Below, piece by piece: positions 1-11,400 of a DNA stretch of 64,000 bases. A program made the position numbers and the translations under genes. The notes under the pieces were generated by a model that worked only from the letters and a program-made list of their open reading frames with translations, did not search any database and had not been told where the DNA came from. This stretch comes from Dendrophyllia cribrosa (lineage: Eukaryota; Cnidaria; Anthozoa; Scleractinia; Dendrophylliidae), in assembly GCA_024195265.1 (NCBI GenBank), contig JAJLRJ010000007.1, positions 9,901,828 through 9,965,827 of the forward strand, written 5' to 3'. Every line of letters starts with the position of its first letter. The stretch's first letter is position 1.

Positions 1-990
1 CTCATCGAAGCAAGAAGCAAGATGTGGCATTACTTAGGAGGCATTTTGCCGACTCCAATGAAAAAAAAAGAGCAGCAGCTTGCTTATGAGGTAAAACGCA
101 AGTGCACCTTCTTCATTTCGTGGCAAACTGACAGAACGTGGCTAGCTTTTGTGGCTAGCTTTTGTGCCCAATGCAGTCCACACGCAAACAGTTACAACTG
201 GGGGCGCAATGTTTCGTGAAATCTGTAAGAAGGCATCCAAAATAGACAAAATTATTGCCCATAACAATGTGTTCGCAGAGGGCTGCTCTTCACTTAGCTT
301 CACTTAGCTTAGAATCAGTTAAGATTCACAAGTTACACATAATTTTATCACTGTTCTTTCTATAATTCCACACTTTTGCCAGGGCAACCCAAATTTTGTC
401 TGGGCAAGTACATCATCAGGCATGCTTGCCCGGCTGATGACTTTGAAGAAAAATTGATGAGTATGGATCGCTGTAGTCACCCTAAGAACCAATAAAGTTA
501 GTAATTGCTTGGTGTTGTGGAAGTTGTGATCATCAAATGACACAAAAAAAGACAATAAACAATAACCACACTACAACACAATAGGTAACCAACAATAGTT
601 TCTGCAATACCAACAACCTCGTTCCCAGGGTCCTCCCCCCCCCTCCCCCCGCTCTTGGGGGAGACGTGAAGAGGAGGACCTTGGGAATGAGGTTGCAATG
701 AAAGTTGGTCGCCTACAGAAGATGATAAGCCTGTGACTGAACAGGCTTCCTTGTTGGGGATGTGGAAAAAAGAAAAGTGGCTAGGGAAGCGAGCCGAGGG
801 AAAACTAGGACAAAACTTTGATGCTGGCATTCCAGTGCACCATATTCTGGTGCAGTCTGTCACTAAGTGTTGACAAGTTTAAAGTAAGGGTTTGACTGAG
901 AATTGAGTTGACTTGAATGGGATATCATGATCTAGTAGTTAGCTCAGAGGTTCATGTGAATTTGAAACTTAATATACTATTTCATCTTAC
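1..990. other. Presumed intron of the ATXN7L3-like gene
   Basis: The last recognised exon of the minus-strand gene ends at 991 with a GTAAGA donor, and no SCA7-like sequence was found further left. This stretch is therefore read as intron, with the remaining exons beyond the window. It holds a hairpin at about 501-617, whose relative lies at 55434-55572, and a G/C-rich hairpin at about 616-698 whose arms read roughly acctcgttcccagg and its complement. The ORFs crossing it are built from these hairpins. Confidence 0.5.
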
Positions 991-3900
991 CATTTCTCCT
1001 GGGAACTTTAGCTCTTCTTGGGGAATTAGCCTGCAAATGAAAATACCATAATAAAATATATTCTGCCATCTATTTTATTACTATTTTATAAATTTTGTTA
1101 GGGTTGTATTTAAAAAATGAGTGATACACATGTATTTTTCGTTAATCTGACTTTTCTTACCCTGTCTTTCTTATTCTTCTTGCCTATGGAAAAGAAAAAA
1201 TACAACTTCATGTTTTGCACTTGTGATTAGCCAAAAATCTTCAAACGTCTATTGCTATATAGCATATTGATACAATCAGATGAGAATGCAACAAACCTGG
1301 CTTTCTGTCTGAGTTCCATGTCCAGTCATCATCAAAGTAGTTATCATCGTCATCTTCCCCGTCAATAAGTTTCCCTGTGGTTGCAAGTCTGGCAATGCAA
1401 CATATCAATCAAAATAGCATCCATCTACATGAATGTTAGTTTTAGTGTTTTATTCTTTCAGTTTAAAGCACTAGGCTTTTTTCTGGGTTCTTTAATTGTA
1501 TAATTGTATCTTTATATGCCACAAAGACTGATGCAAGGAGTTGACCATCGTCCTTTAGGTTGAAAGTCCAATAAACTAAACATTACACAACAGCACATTC
1601 ACTCTCCACCAGAACACTGGAGAACCAAATACTAAGGGTAACTGCTTGAGAGGCAATTAAGAGAAATAAGAAAAATGCTACCTGACTTTATGAAATGCCA
1701 TGATGTATTAGGCTTATAAAATCTTATGTAGCATTCAGGACCCATCACTTAGTTAAACTTTTTTCAAGAAAGTTAGTCAGAAGTTCATCAAGCTATCCAC
1801 AGGTCGGTTTGACAATGTTTCAATAATTATTGTAAGGAGAAATTAGATGCTGGACACTGACCTTCTACTAGCCAGTCGGCTGCTGTTTCGTCCCATTCCC
1901 ATGCATTTCTCTAAATGAGGTGCAAATCTGTTGGCGGCCAAGTTTCTCTGGCAGTTAGGACAAACACACTCAACCTGTTTCTTTAATGGTACCTGACCAA
2001 ACACATCCAAGCCCTCACATTCCACCACTTCTGGTAAAATAAGTGAAACCAAGATAAACTTAAAAAGAACCAAAACATGGAGGGTGCAGTACCTCTCAGG
2101 AGTAAAAACAAGATGTCTGGAGGTGTTCGCACAGGATGTTTTGGTCGATGTAAGCATCAACTTTGAATGGCTACCCACAGTCACAATCTGTTTATATCGC
2201 ACTTACAAACAAGAAGCTGTACACAGCTTGATCACCAACTGAAACAAGCAGGACCAAGCACGCACATGCGCAATCACACTAAAGCTGTCTAGCCTCCCAC
2301 ATGGGTGGAAACTGTGGACTTTTGTCATTAAATACATGAACAGAAATGAATATTGTGATGTGACACAGGAATTCTCTCGAGACGTCCCGTGGGGTACAGG
2401 AAACTTAAAAAAAAAACATGGTGAAACATGGTGATTTGTGACGACAAGGAAGAATAATCAACTGAAACTTCAACGCTGTGTGCCTGCAGGCATCCCGCAT
2501 AATTAATGCAAGCCAGACCCACAAAATAGGTTTCTTGTACCTCTCAAAATTTCCAATGATCACACCCATAAATTTTATATGGGAGTTGTCTCCACCCCCC
2601 AAGGAGCGATCTAATCTGGCATCCCCAACCCTGGGAACCATAACCAGACTAATACCGATAGATAAGAGCAGTTTTCAATGAGTGTCATAAAACCAAAACC
2701 AAAGTAATTACTCTGACCAATTACAGCATTTGTAAACAATCAAATGAACCAATCAGAGCTCGAAGCAATTACATGTCGGCGGCGCCAAGTGCGGAAAAAC
2801 GTGTGCAAGCACGTCACGATTGGTTTTGGTTTTACTTCTGATTGGTCGAGAAAGTGGCGCGAGATTTTTTAGCCAATCACAAAGCGTAGCAATGCAAAAC
2901 CAAAGCAATAGACCATTTTCGATATATTAAAATTCATACTTGGCTCCGAGGCTTGGGGAAATAAAACAAAAGAAATCACATTGAGGTTCAGCGTTGAATT
3001 ATTCATTTCTTTTGTTTTATTCCCCCAAGCCTCGGAGCCAAGTATGAATTTTAATATATCGAAAATGGTCTATTGTGTAATTACTTTCGACACTCAATTG
3101 AAAACTGCTCTAAAATTAAAATAAAATGCAAACAATGTGATGAACCAAGCAGAATTGAAATATAAAAAGTATAAAAACTCACCAAATTGTTTCCTTCTGA
3201 CCACCATAATTACATGAAAGACAAAAATGCAGATTAAATCTGAATAAATTTAAGTAAGATTCATTACAAGCAAACTTCAATGTTTTGACAAATCATATTG
3301 AAAAATTTGATGTCAATACTAACATTTTTTCATCTGGCTGTTCAAGAATGTTGTATGCTCCACGTTTGATAGAGCGGTGAATGTCAAAACAAAAACCCAC
3401 AATAGCCTCATCAATGAGTTCACACACAACACTGGACTCTGGGCTTGGATCCTGGACACAAAAAATAAAATGTTTCCAGATGGTTAAAAACCATGATTGT
3501 CCTTTTAAAGTACCTTCTGATAGTAGGCAATAAATTTATTTATTCCTTTAACCCTTACGTGGCAAAGTTTCCTCAAATTTCATTCTCTCCTGGCCAAATA
3601 TTTTTATTAATTCCCAAATAGCATATGCCGACTATAGTCACCTAGCCTTGGCTACTTATGGGTATGGCGACTATAGCAGGGTTCTCCAGAGAAATTAGAC
3701 TACCTGGCTGTAAATTGAAAGTAGGCGGCATCTAGGTGGGTCCGGGGGCATGCCCCCACGGAAAATTTTTAAAAATGAAGACACTGGATATGCATTCTGG
3801 TGCATTTTGGGGACAACAGAGATGAAAAAAATCATTTCATTTTCAGCCAGTTTTTAACCTTTTTATTATTCACTGAAAAAAATTATTGCTACCCTTAATA

Positions 3901-4992
3901 TGCTTTATATACTAAAGAAAAACATTATGGCCCAAAAGAAATCACATTTGTTTTATCTTATGCCTACGAAGGATGTTTTTATAGCCATACAAGTGTTGGA
4001 AAGAAAATAGGACGGATTTATCCTTATCTTCCCCCCAAATATTTCCTGACTAGCCAGTGGCCCCAGGACGAGTAGACGGCGATTTTCGCCAGTCGCCGGA
4101 GCTTCTGGAGATCTCTGTATAGAATTGTTGAAAGAACTTGATTGGGAAACTTTAGAAATGCCTGTGGCCGTGATTTCAAGGGTCTATAAAGACCCTTTTT
4201 GAATGCTTAAATTAAACACTGTTTTGAATTCCATACAATACCTTAGAGTACTCAAATGCTCAACGGTCGACACTACAATGCAACCCAGCTTACTTCAGAG
4301 AGTCGCGTTCCACTCATAGCGCTTACACAAATCATTAATTTATTATTTGACTACTCCTGTCATGAAGTTGGGATGCCTGTGCTGGGAGTAGCTGTTGCCA
4401 AGGGTGAACATCTGACATTATCATTGCAATTGCTGGCCATAATAGTTGGTTACCAGCTACTAAGTTCATCCTCTGGGTTAGGATCAAAAACAAAAAAGGG
4501 CACAAACCCCGGCAAGGGATGGTGGGATATTAGGAAAACCTAACAGCATGATCAATGTGGGATCGAAATGTCTACTTTGGGTCCATTTTCTGACAGGGCG
4601 GGATTTCACTGTGATAACCAAAATACACTTTCCAAGAACATCACTAAGATTAACTCCAAGATAAAATAGACAATGGCGGGGATCACATTTCAATTAAACC
4701 TAGTCTTCAAGGGAAGAAATGAACAAGAAATTAAAATTAAGCTCTTAAAGATTCATAAATTATGTTCGGATTTCATTAAATTTGTGTACGTTGTCACTGA
4801 TATGGAAATACCATGAAGGGCATATAAGATTTTTGTTATAAAAATATCAAGAAACAGTAATGTCAAGAAGCCTAATGTCAGAATTGAAATGACAATGATT
4901 TATCCCAAAAAAATGGAGGAATAACTTACTTCGTCCAAGTCTAAGCTGTCCACTTCAGAAGGAGAACTACCGTTTTCCAGCAAGCTTGACAT
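991..4992 (-). CDS. ATXN7L3: Ataxin-7-like protein 3 / SGF11 homologue, 5' part, seven exons, incomplete
   Basis: In the family this protein anchors the deubiquitinase module (USP22, ENY2) to SAGA in the nucleus. Coding exons on the minus strand are 4930-4992, 3324-3451, 3183-3193, 1862-2030, 1297-1388, 1161-1183 and 991-1030, and all junctions keep frame. The start is MSSLLENG. An N-terminal helix follows ([18 protein letters not shown]), as in SGF11 proteins that bind ENY2, then [17 protein letters not shown]. Next is the SGF11 zinc finger with [12 protein letters not shown] and GMGRNSSR. An acidic stretch ([16 protein letters not shown]), KKNKK and ANSPRRAK come after. About 175 aa are covered. 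The SCA7-like C-terminal domain expected of animal ATXN7L3 is missing, so the gene continues past the left edge. Introns carry several small transposons. Identity is very secure; the 3' end is not in view. Confidence 0.9.
2665..3111. mobile_element. CCAAT-rich hairpin MITE, copy 1, split by another palindrome
   Basis: Ends read agagcagttttcaat and attgaaaactgctct. The body carries several CCAAT/ATTGG boxes (ccaatcagagctcg, gattggtcgag, gccaatcacaaag) and a ggcggcgcc motif. A 168-bp palindrome is inserted at 2907-3074. Relatives lie at 35153-35412, 51951-52229, 53274-53546, 57293-57545, 57958-58110 and 58414-58645. No protein is encoded. Confidence 0.75.
2907..3074. mobile_element. 168-bp perfect-ended palindromic MITE
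   Basis: The arms run from aatagaccattttcgat to atcgaaaatggtctatt and pair over about 70 bp around a short loop. A same-length relative at 16225-16392 has its loop in the opposite orientation, and a diverged one is at 33252-33412. Confidence 0.8.
3183..3193 (-). other. ATXN7L3: 11-nt coding micro-exon of ATXN7L3 with tandem NAGNAG acceptor
   Basis: Without this exon, exons 3324-3451 (ending in two extra bases) and 1862-2030 (needing one) cannot join in frame. GAAACAATTTG is flanked by cag-aag on its 5' side and GTGAGT on its 3' side. Joined, it gives MKQFEVVE, which aligns with the vertebrate segment MKDFEIVD. Using the upstream AG adds three bases (3183-3196) and stays in frame, giving IRKQFE instead of MKQFE. 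Confidence 0.85.
3677..4117. mobile_element. hAT-like non-autonomous element in the ATXN7L3 intron
   Basis: Ends read cagggttctccagag and, inverted, cagagatctccagaa, flanked on both sides by tatag. No coding capacity is seen. The class is suggested only by the CAG-type ends. Confidence 0.45.
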
Positions 4993-5440
4993 CCTTTATT
5001 TTTCGTTAAAAAAGTCCAATAAATCACAACCTGCGGTCCGCCATGATGCGAAAGTAAGAAAGATAGCTTATAATTTTCTCGGCCTATCTATTTTCTTTAG
5101 CGCGCTATTTCACTACAGCGCCTTGAAATTAATGCGCCTTCGAACTATCCTACATTTTCCAATCCATGAATTTCAAACAGTTGTCACATGGCTGAATCCA
5201 CTTTACGAAAAACACCCCAAACACCTCAAGGTTACCTGCCCTGCCGGAAAATAACAATGTGCAAAAGTTCGAGACTGTTCGGATATTGTCGTAGCTTCCG
5301 AAGATTTCCGACTACTTCCAATTGTGATAAATTTAAGGTCAGCGGTCTATACCATTAGACCCTGGGGGAAAAATGGCGGAAAGATGCAGTGAAAACAACA
5401 AGAACGTACGAACGATCGCAGAATTGAATTGAATTACAAA
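4993..5440. promoter_or_regulatory. Bidirectional promoter region between ATXN7L3 and CFAP410
   Basis: The two start codons are 448 bp apart and face away from each other, and no other gene lies between them. The spacer holds gccatgatgcg and aaaatggcggaa motifs (YY1-like ATGGCGG at about 5373) and several CG dinucleotides, with no obvious TATA box near either start. Shared use is inferred from the layout. Confidence 0.6.
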
Positions 5441-8400
5441 ATGTCTAGATTATCCGAACAGCAGATTTTGTCAAGAGCCAGAGCTTCCTCTCTAGAAAAT
5501 GTCAAAACTCTAAATTTTTGGTAAGTGAAACTTAAATACTTCCGTGCAGCTAAGGTAGGTCTCGGATGAAATTTTTTTGAAATCGACGCGCAATTTTTGT
5601 TGTCATAGTTTCATATTTTTATGTATTCTCTCTCTACAGGGGGAGTGATCTTAACGATGTAAGTGCTAAAGTTTTTGTTCAGTCGTTGCTTTAATGTTTA
5701 ACCTTATGTAAACTGCACTTTGCCAACGATCTTTCTGGAGTTGTTACTTTAACGTTAAAAGCTTAATTTCATGAGGTTTTCGTTTTTTTTACAGATCTCA
5801 GTTTTGCGGCAAATGCCAAACGTTGAAGTCCTTAGCCTTAGGTTAGTCTTGAAAAGTGCCGTGTTACAAATTCTCTATGAAGTATCACCTATGAGTGACT
5901 GTCTCAAAATTTCACTATTTAGCTTTAGTTAACTTATAGATGAGTCAATCCCAGCAGTGCCCATCACCCCCCCCCCCCCCCCCCCCCCCCCGGGCCAATC
6001 CCCGAGCATTTTTTTTAAATGGTAAATTCCCAACGGTGGGGACAATTAAAGGGGCTATGTCGCGAGGTGTCACGCAAGCTACAATCTTGAAAAATGTCCG
6101 ATGGTTTTTTTTTTCAAGTTTATGCCATCATCGTCGAATCCATTCAATCCTGCAGTGCTGTGTTCACCAAATGGTCTCAGATTTTTCACATATGTAAATA
6201 ATCTATTTGTCTTGATTTTGGCCCGGTTATTTTTCCGATTCTGAAATCGTACGGCTAAATATCTCAATATGTACGGGTAGCGATAGAAATCAGTTAACCA
6301 TGGAATGTCATGGACGAAGGTTCTTCTTCTCTGTTGGCTAAATATAGTACACTTCAGCATATTAACATGGTACCAGAGACTTTGCTTTGTACTTCTTTAC
6401 CGCCACAGACAAACCTAACATTTATCTGATTTTGTTTCGCTTGAGAAAAGAGTGATGAAATTGTTTGACTTAAATCAAAACAAGCAATAACTCTTGTGTA
6501 CGTGACCACTGGTTCCGTTTCGAGTCCTGTTTCGTATCAGCGAACTAAAGAATTTTGACAGATAAAAGTGTAAATTAAAGTTACTAAAATTAGGCGAAAC
6601 CTCGCGACATAGCCCCTTTAAGCCGTTCAAATTCCCCGCGGTCGGGCCAAAAAAGAACGGTAAATGCCCCACCCCCGGGTTCATACAGCTCAAGTTTAAA
6701 TAATATTTCTCTTGTGGCTAGAGCCAGTGAACAGACTAGAGTACTGTAAGTTGAGAAGAAATGAGGTTTATTAAATATATTCATTCGTTTTCATCTATTA
6801 AATCATGCAGTATAAGTTTTAATGTTGTTTATAAAACTATAGTATGGTCATTCGTATTTTAAAAAAGTATCACAGACAAAAATAAATTTTGGAAATCATA
6901 CCATTATCTTATTTCATGCACCAAATTGGCTGTCAAATTCCCCGGGGTAAATGACGGGTGTGCTAATCTCCCCCCTCCCGGACCCAGCTAGATTTACTCA
7001 TGCCCCACCCCCGGGATAGCAACATGTGTAAATGGCCCGGGGGAGGGGGGGGGGGGGGATGGGCACTGCTGCAATTGACTCATCCATTACATTACATTTG
7101 CATAATTTGGTTCATATTCTTTTATTTTGCAGTGTTAACAACATAACCAGTTTGAAGGACTTTGCACATTGTACCATTATAACATTACTATATAATTAGA
7201 AATTTATGTACTCATCAAAGTGTAACTTTTTATACCCTGGGCAATAGATTTATTAATTGTCATGCTTGGGTAAATGCCGATTCATCAAAATATAAACTCA
7301 AAAGAGATTTCAGTAATGGGCCAGCCTGGTATGAGCCCAGTTGACCAGGCTGGTCTATTACTGAGGTCTCTTCTCACTCCTTGATTTCCTTTGTAAAAAT
7401 GTTTGTTAAAATGCACAATCTCAGTAACCAGGCTGACATTTTCCATTAATTTTTTGAACATGATAAAATTTGTCCCACTAGGATGGGCCATCCCAGTTGC
7501 TGGACTTATATGAAGAGGCCCTTGGAGGAATGAGCTTTCTAGAATTCAAATGAAAAATGTCAATAATATTACTAGAAATATGTGTCTCGCAGAACCTCGT
7601 GAAGCTCGAGGGAGGGTGCACACTTTTTGCCATTCCACTTTATCTTCTTTGCAACCAAAAACGTTGGTAATAGGTCCTTTCGATGGTTCGCGTACCGTTT
7701 ACCGTCTGCCATCTTTGTTTACCATGCTCCTATATAGGCTTACATGAAGTAGTACCACATTGTTGCCAGGCAACTACAGGACACCATCAAGTATATATAT
7801 AAATAAATATATTTTTCGCTCGAATTTGCCCGGCTTAGCTCCCGAGGCACGACAAATTTATTAACCTCGCTACGCTCGGGCCTACGGCCCCAGCTTCGCG
7901 AGGAATAAAATAAGTAAATTAAAGTGATTTTAAGAATGGAGTAAATGACAAAGGTATTTCTGCTCTTGGTTTTGGTTTCTGTTTCTTGTATTGCATCACT
8001 AGGTCCCAGGTTAAGAGAGCTCTATCTTAGGAAAAACAACATTAGAGATATCAATGAAATAGGAAGTCTGAAGAACCTTCCCAAGCTGAGAGTGTTGTGG
8101 CTTTCTGATAATCCTTGTGCTGATATGGAGCACTACAGAATGACGGTGCTTAAGAATTTACCCAAACTTACAAAGTTGGACACCATAGGTTAGTTACACC
8201 TCTCACCAACTTGTTACCATTTAAGTTTCTTTCTTGTTGAATGTGACAGTGCTGTGCACCTACTGTTGCCACGTAATAGTTTTTGAGATGTTTTTTAAAT
8301 TTCTATGACCATTACCGTTCCAACTGGCCAATCAAATTGCAAGAACTTTGTGAGGCAGAGTTGTCAATTATTGTCCCGAGCAGAAATAGAAGTTTGAACC

Positions 8401-11400
8401 TGACAGCTTTCCCCTAGTTTGTCAGTTCTTGCATTTAACTGCCAGTTGAAATGGAAACCATCTAAAAGATGTCAAAAACCTGTGCAAAACAGTGCCAAGC
8501 AACATTGGTTTGACATGCAGCTGCATTTAGTTGAAGGTACAAATTGTATTTGACTTGATTTTAACCTTACTGTAAATACATTTACCTAGTTGTCGAGGAA
8601 GCAGAAATCTTGGAGGCAACAGAAGAAGGGAAGGAGATCTCCATTCCAGAAGATACCCCAGTTTACCTCGACTTTACTGCTACAGCAGATCAAGTATGTT
8701 TAAATGAATTTAATAATTTAAATTGCACTATGGTCACAGGCTGCCCACATGGTCACAACTATATTCTCCCTGAATGTTAATAAATGGTTAGGTGTCCTGT
8801 TGATTCGCCATTACCCATTATTTTATACATTGGACGTAAGAACACAGCAGTGTATTGTAGCAAAGTTTCTTGTCTAAGGAAATTGCAAGACAGTATAGAC
8901 CACCCTGCTTACTTAGATAGGTACAGTTGAACCCTGCTTTATGGACACATGCTAAGTATGGTCCCTTTAGACATCCCATACATTTTCTCTAAAATTAACC
9001 CACTTAGTTTACCCGATAACAGACAGTTTTTTTGTTGTCCATATTGATGGGTCAGTTGTCTGTATTAAAAGTTGACTGTTGTTGTTTTAAAGAACACCCA
9101 CAGCAAAAGGGTTTTGGCAGGAAAAATTGTGATTCAGAAAGTATGAAATTTTATTTGAAATTAATTAAATAAGTAGCTGTGAAAATAAGTGACAATCAAG
9201 GTAACATTCACCAAGCAACCACTTCATGATTTTAATCTTTTTCAGAATCCTTCAAATGGTGCAAAAGATGACAATCCACAGACCTCCACAGGTAAATACA
9301 TGTATATTATTATGTGAAAAATACATTCATCCACCTCAGAAAAAAGTGTGATTGCTGTCATACTTTAGCACTGTTAAGTCTACTGTTAAAACATTCACGC
9401 ATAACGATTGCTTAAAATCAATAATCAAGTCTTGAGAAGATAAAGCTCAATGTAAATGGGGAATACTGAAATGGTCTATTAAGCCCGGGGGGGGGGGGGG
9501 GGGGGGGGACAGGGGTGCTCGTCGTACCTTTTAGGGGTAAAAATTTGGAGATTGGTACCCCTTAGGGTACTAAAATCTAAAATTATCACCGTTAGAATTA
9601 TCGCCGTACCTTTTAGGGTATGAGCCGAAAAAATATGACAGAATATAATGACATGTGTTGTTTTAGAATAATTGGTACCTCTTAGGGGTAAAAGTTCTGT
9701 TGAGCCACGCCAATCAAACGAGATTCTGGTACCTTTTAGGGTGTTTTTCAAAAATTTCCGACGAGTACCCCCGTCATTTTTATATGGGAGTCCCCCCCTG
9801 GGCTATTAAGCCCCCTCTCTATTAACCTCCCTCTCATAAGCCCCACCTCTTGAGCTTTTAGTGTTTAATAAGCCCCCCTTTCTATTCAAATGGATGGATG
9901 GGACTCTTTTTTAGCCCTGTGGCCAGTATTTTATTAGGTATCATTATTTATTTTATATAACTAGAAATATGTGTCTCGCAGAACCTTGCGAAGCTCAAGG
10001 GAGGGACCTGTGTGCTGCTAAAATTTTATCGACAGGGGAATTAATGGTTTAACCGGAGAGGTTGGGCTGCATGGCAACAATGGCCCCAAAATTTGAAGTT
10101 GAGACATTCTCGTTTCCAGTCGCTCATTGTACTGGATGACGTCAATTGGAGTTTTGTCGTGGTTTTGTTGCTAGGCAACTGTAGGACACCAACCAGTGCT
10201 AGTGTCCAAAAGTTTGTCCAAGGTGCTTTGCAATGTATTTTGAACTAAGCATGTACAAGTTCAAGGTAGTTACTATTTAAGTGAATTCAGTATTATTTTC
10301 TTAGCCTTATGAGCACTACATTCTGTTTTTACCAACAGAAAATGATAACCCTGAATCATCACATGACAATCTAGTAAATGAAACCAAGTAAGTGCATGCA
10401 ACCACGTTGATTGCTGTTTTCATTTCAAAACCTCAGTCTTTTTATTGTTTCATAATGCAGTGGGATGGCAAATGTAGGTAGCCCATGAACTTGCAGATTC
10501 TTCTATTATAACTGACAGGGTGTGTTAAGGCTGTGGACAGATGTTACAGCAAAGCAAAAGGATTGAATGCAGTTAAATCACTTTCATGAATTGAATTACA
10601 GTTCACTTTCATGCCATGACGAAGCTTAAAACATTTACCATCTTTTTCTTTATCAAACAAAATTAGGATTGTACCACAAAATTAAAATATATATATTATT
10701 AGTTTTAATAAAAGCTTTGGTTAAACAAAGATGCAATAAGAACTTTTGAAAATAAAATTGCATTGGGTGAAGAAGCAGACTCACAAGTAGATGCAAGTTG
10801 TCTGCAAATATGCAGAAGAAGCCATTTCATGCAGCCTTGTTAGCAAAACAATACATGTACCATTTGGTTTGGATGCCAGAGTGGGTCAGATTTTAGAGTT
10901 ACAACTTACATCATGGACTTGATATTTGCAACAAACCCAGGGGGTACTCAGGTATAATAGGGACGCAGAGGTGAAAGACTTTTTCGGGGTTTGAAATATA
11001 CAATCTCATGAATTTGTGATGAGTTTGTTGGGGTGACAGATTTTGGAGAGGACTTTATTGAGGATCGGCAAAAATCTTATTTAGTACATTTTTTTATTTA
11101 TAGTAAACTTCGAGCTCAGTTAGGACTCAAACCACTGCTCTTAGAGGATCAGCCCAATGCTACTGCAGCCATGACAACAACAAACATCCAGAAAAAAGGA
11201 TCAGGAACCTCGTCAGACCCTCGGGTGAGTGGTTTGTAAAAACTGCAGTAATTTTGATCATGGTGACCACAAAAAGAATAGCTAATATTGTGCTCTTAAC
11301 TCCTAACACCTAACACCTAACAGTATTAAAAATCAAAATTCAAGAAAAATCCCAAACTTCATTTTGAAAAAAAATTGAAAAACAAATGGTACCATGCAAA

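Noticed and set aside
498..863. 121-codon minus-strand ORF near the ATXN7L3 exons
   Set aside because: It crosses two hairpin repeats and a C-rich tract, and no frame-consistent acceptor joins it convincingly to the exon ending at 991.
1843..2202. 119-codon ORF taken as one gene
   Set aside because: Only 1862-2030 is the ATXN7L3 zinc-finger exon. The upstream part is intron before a clear polypyrimidine-AG acceptor.
5940..6197. Proline-rich 85-codon ORF
   Set aside because: It is a translated poly-C tract inside a transposable element.
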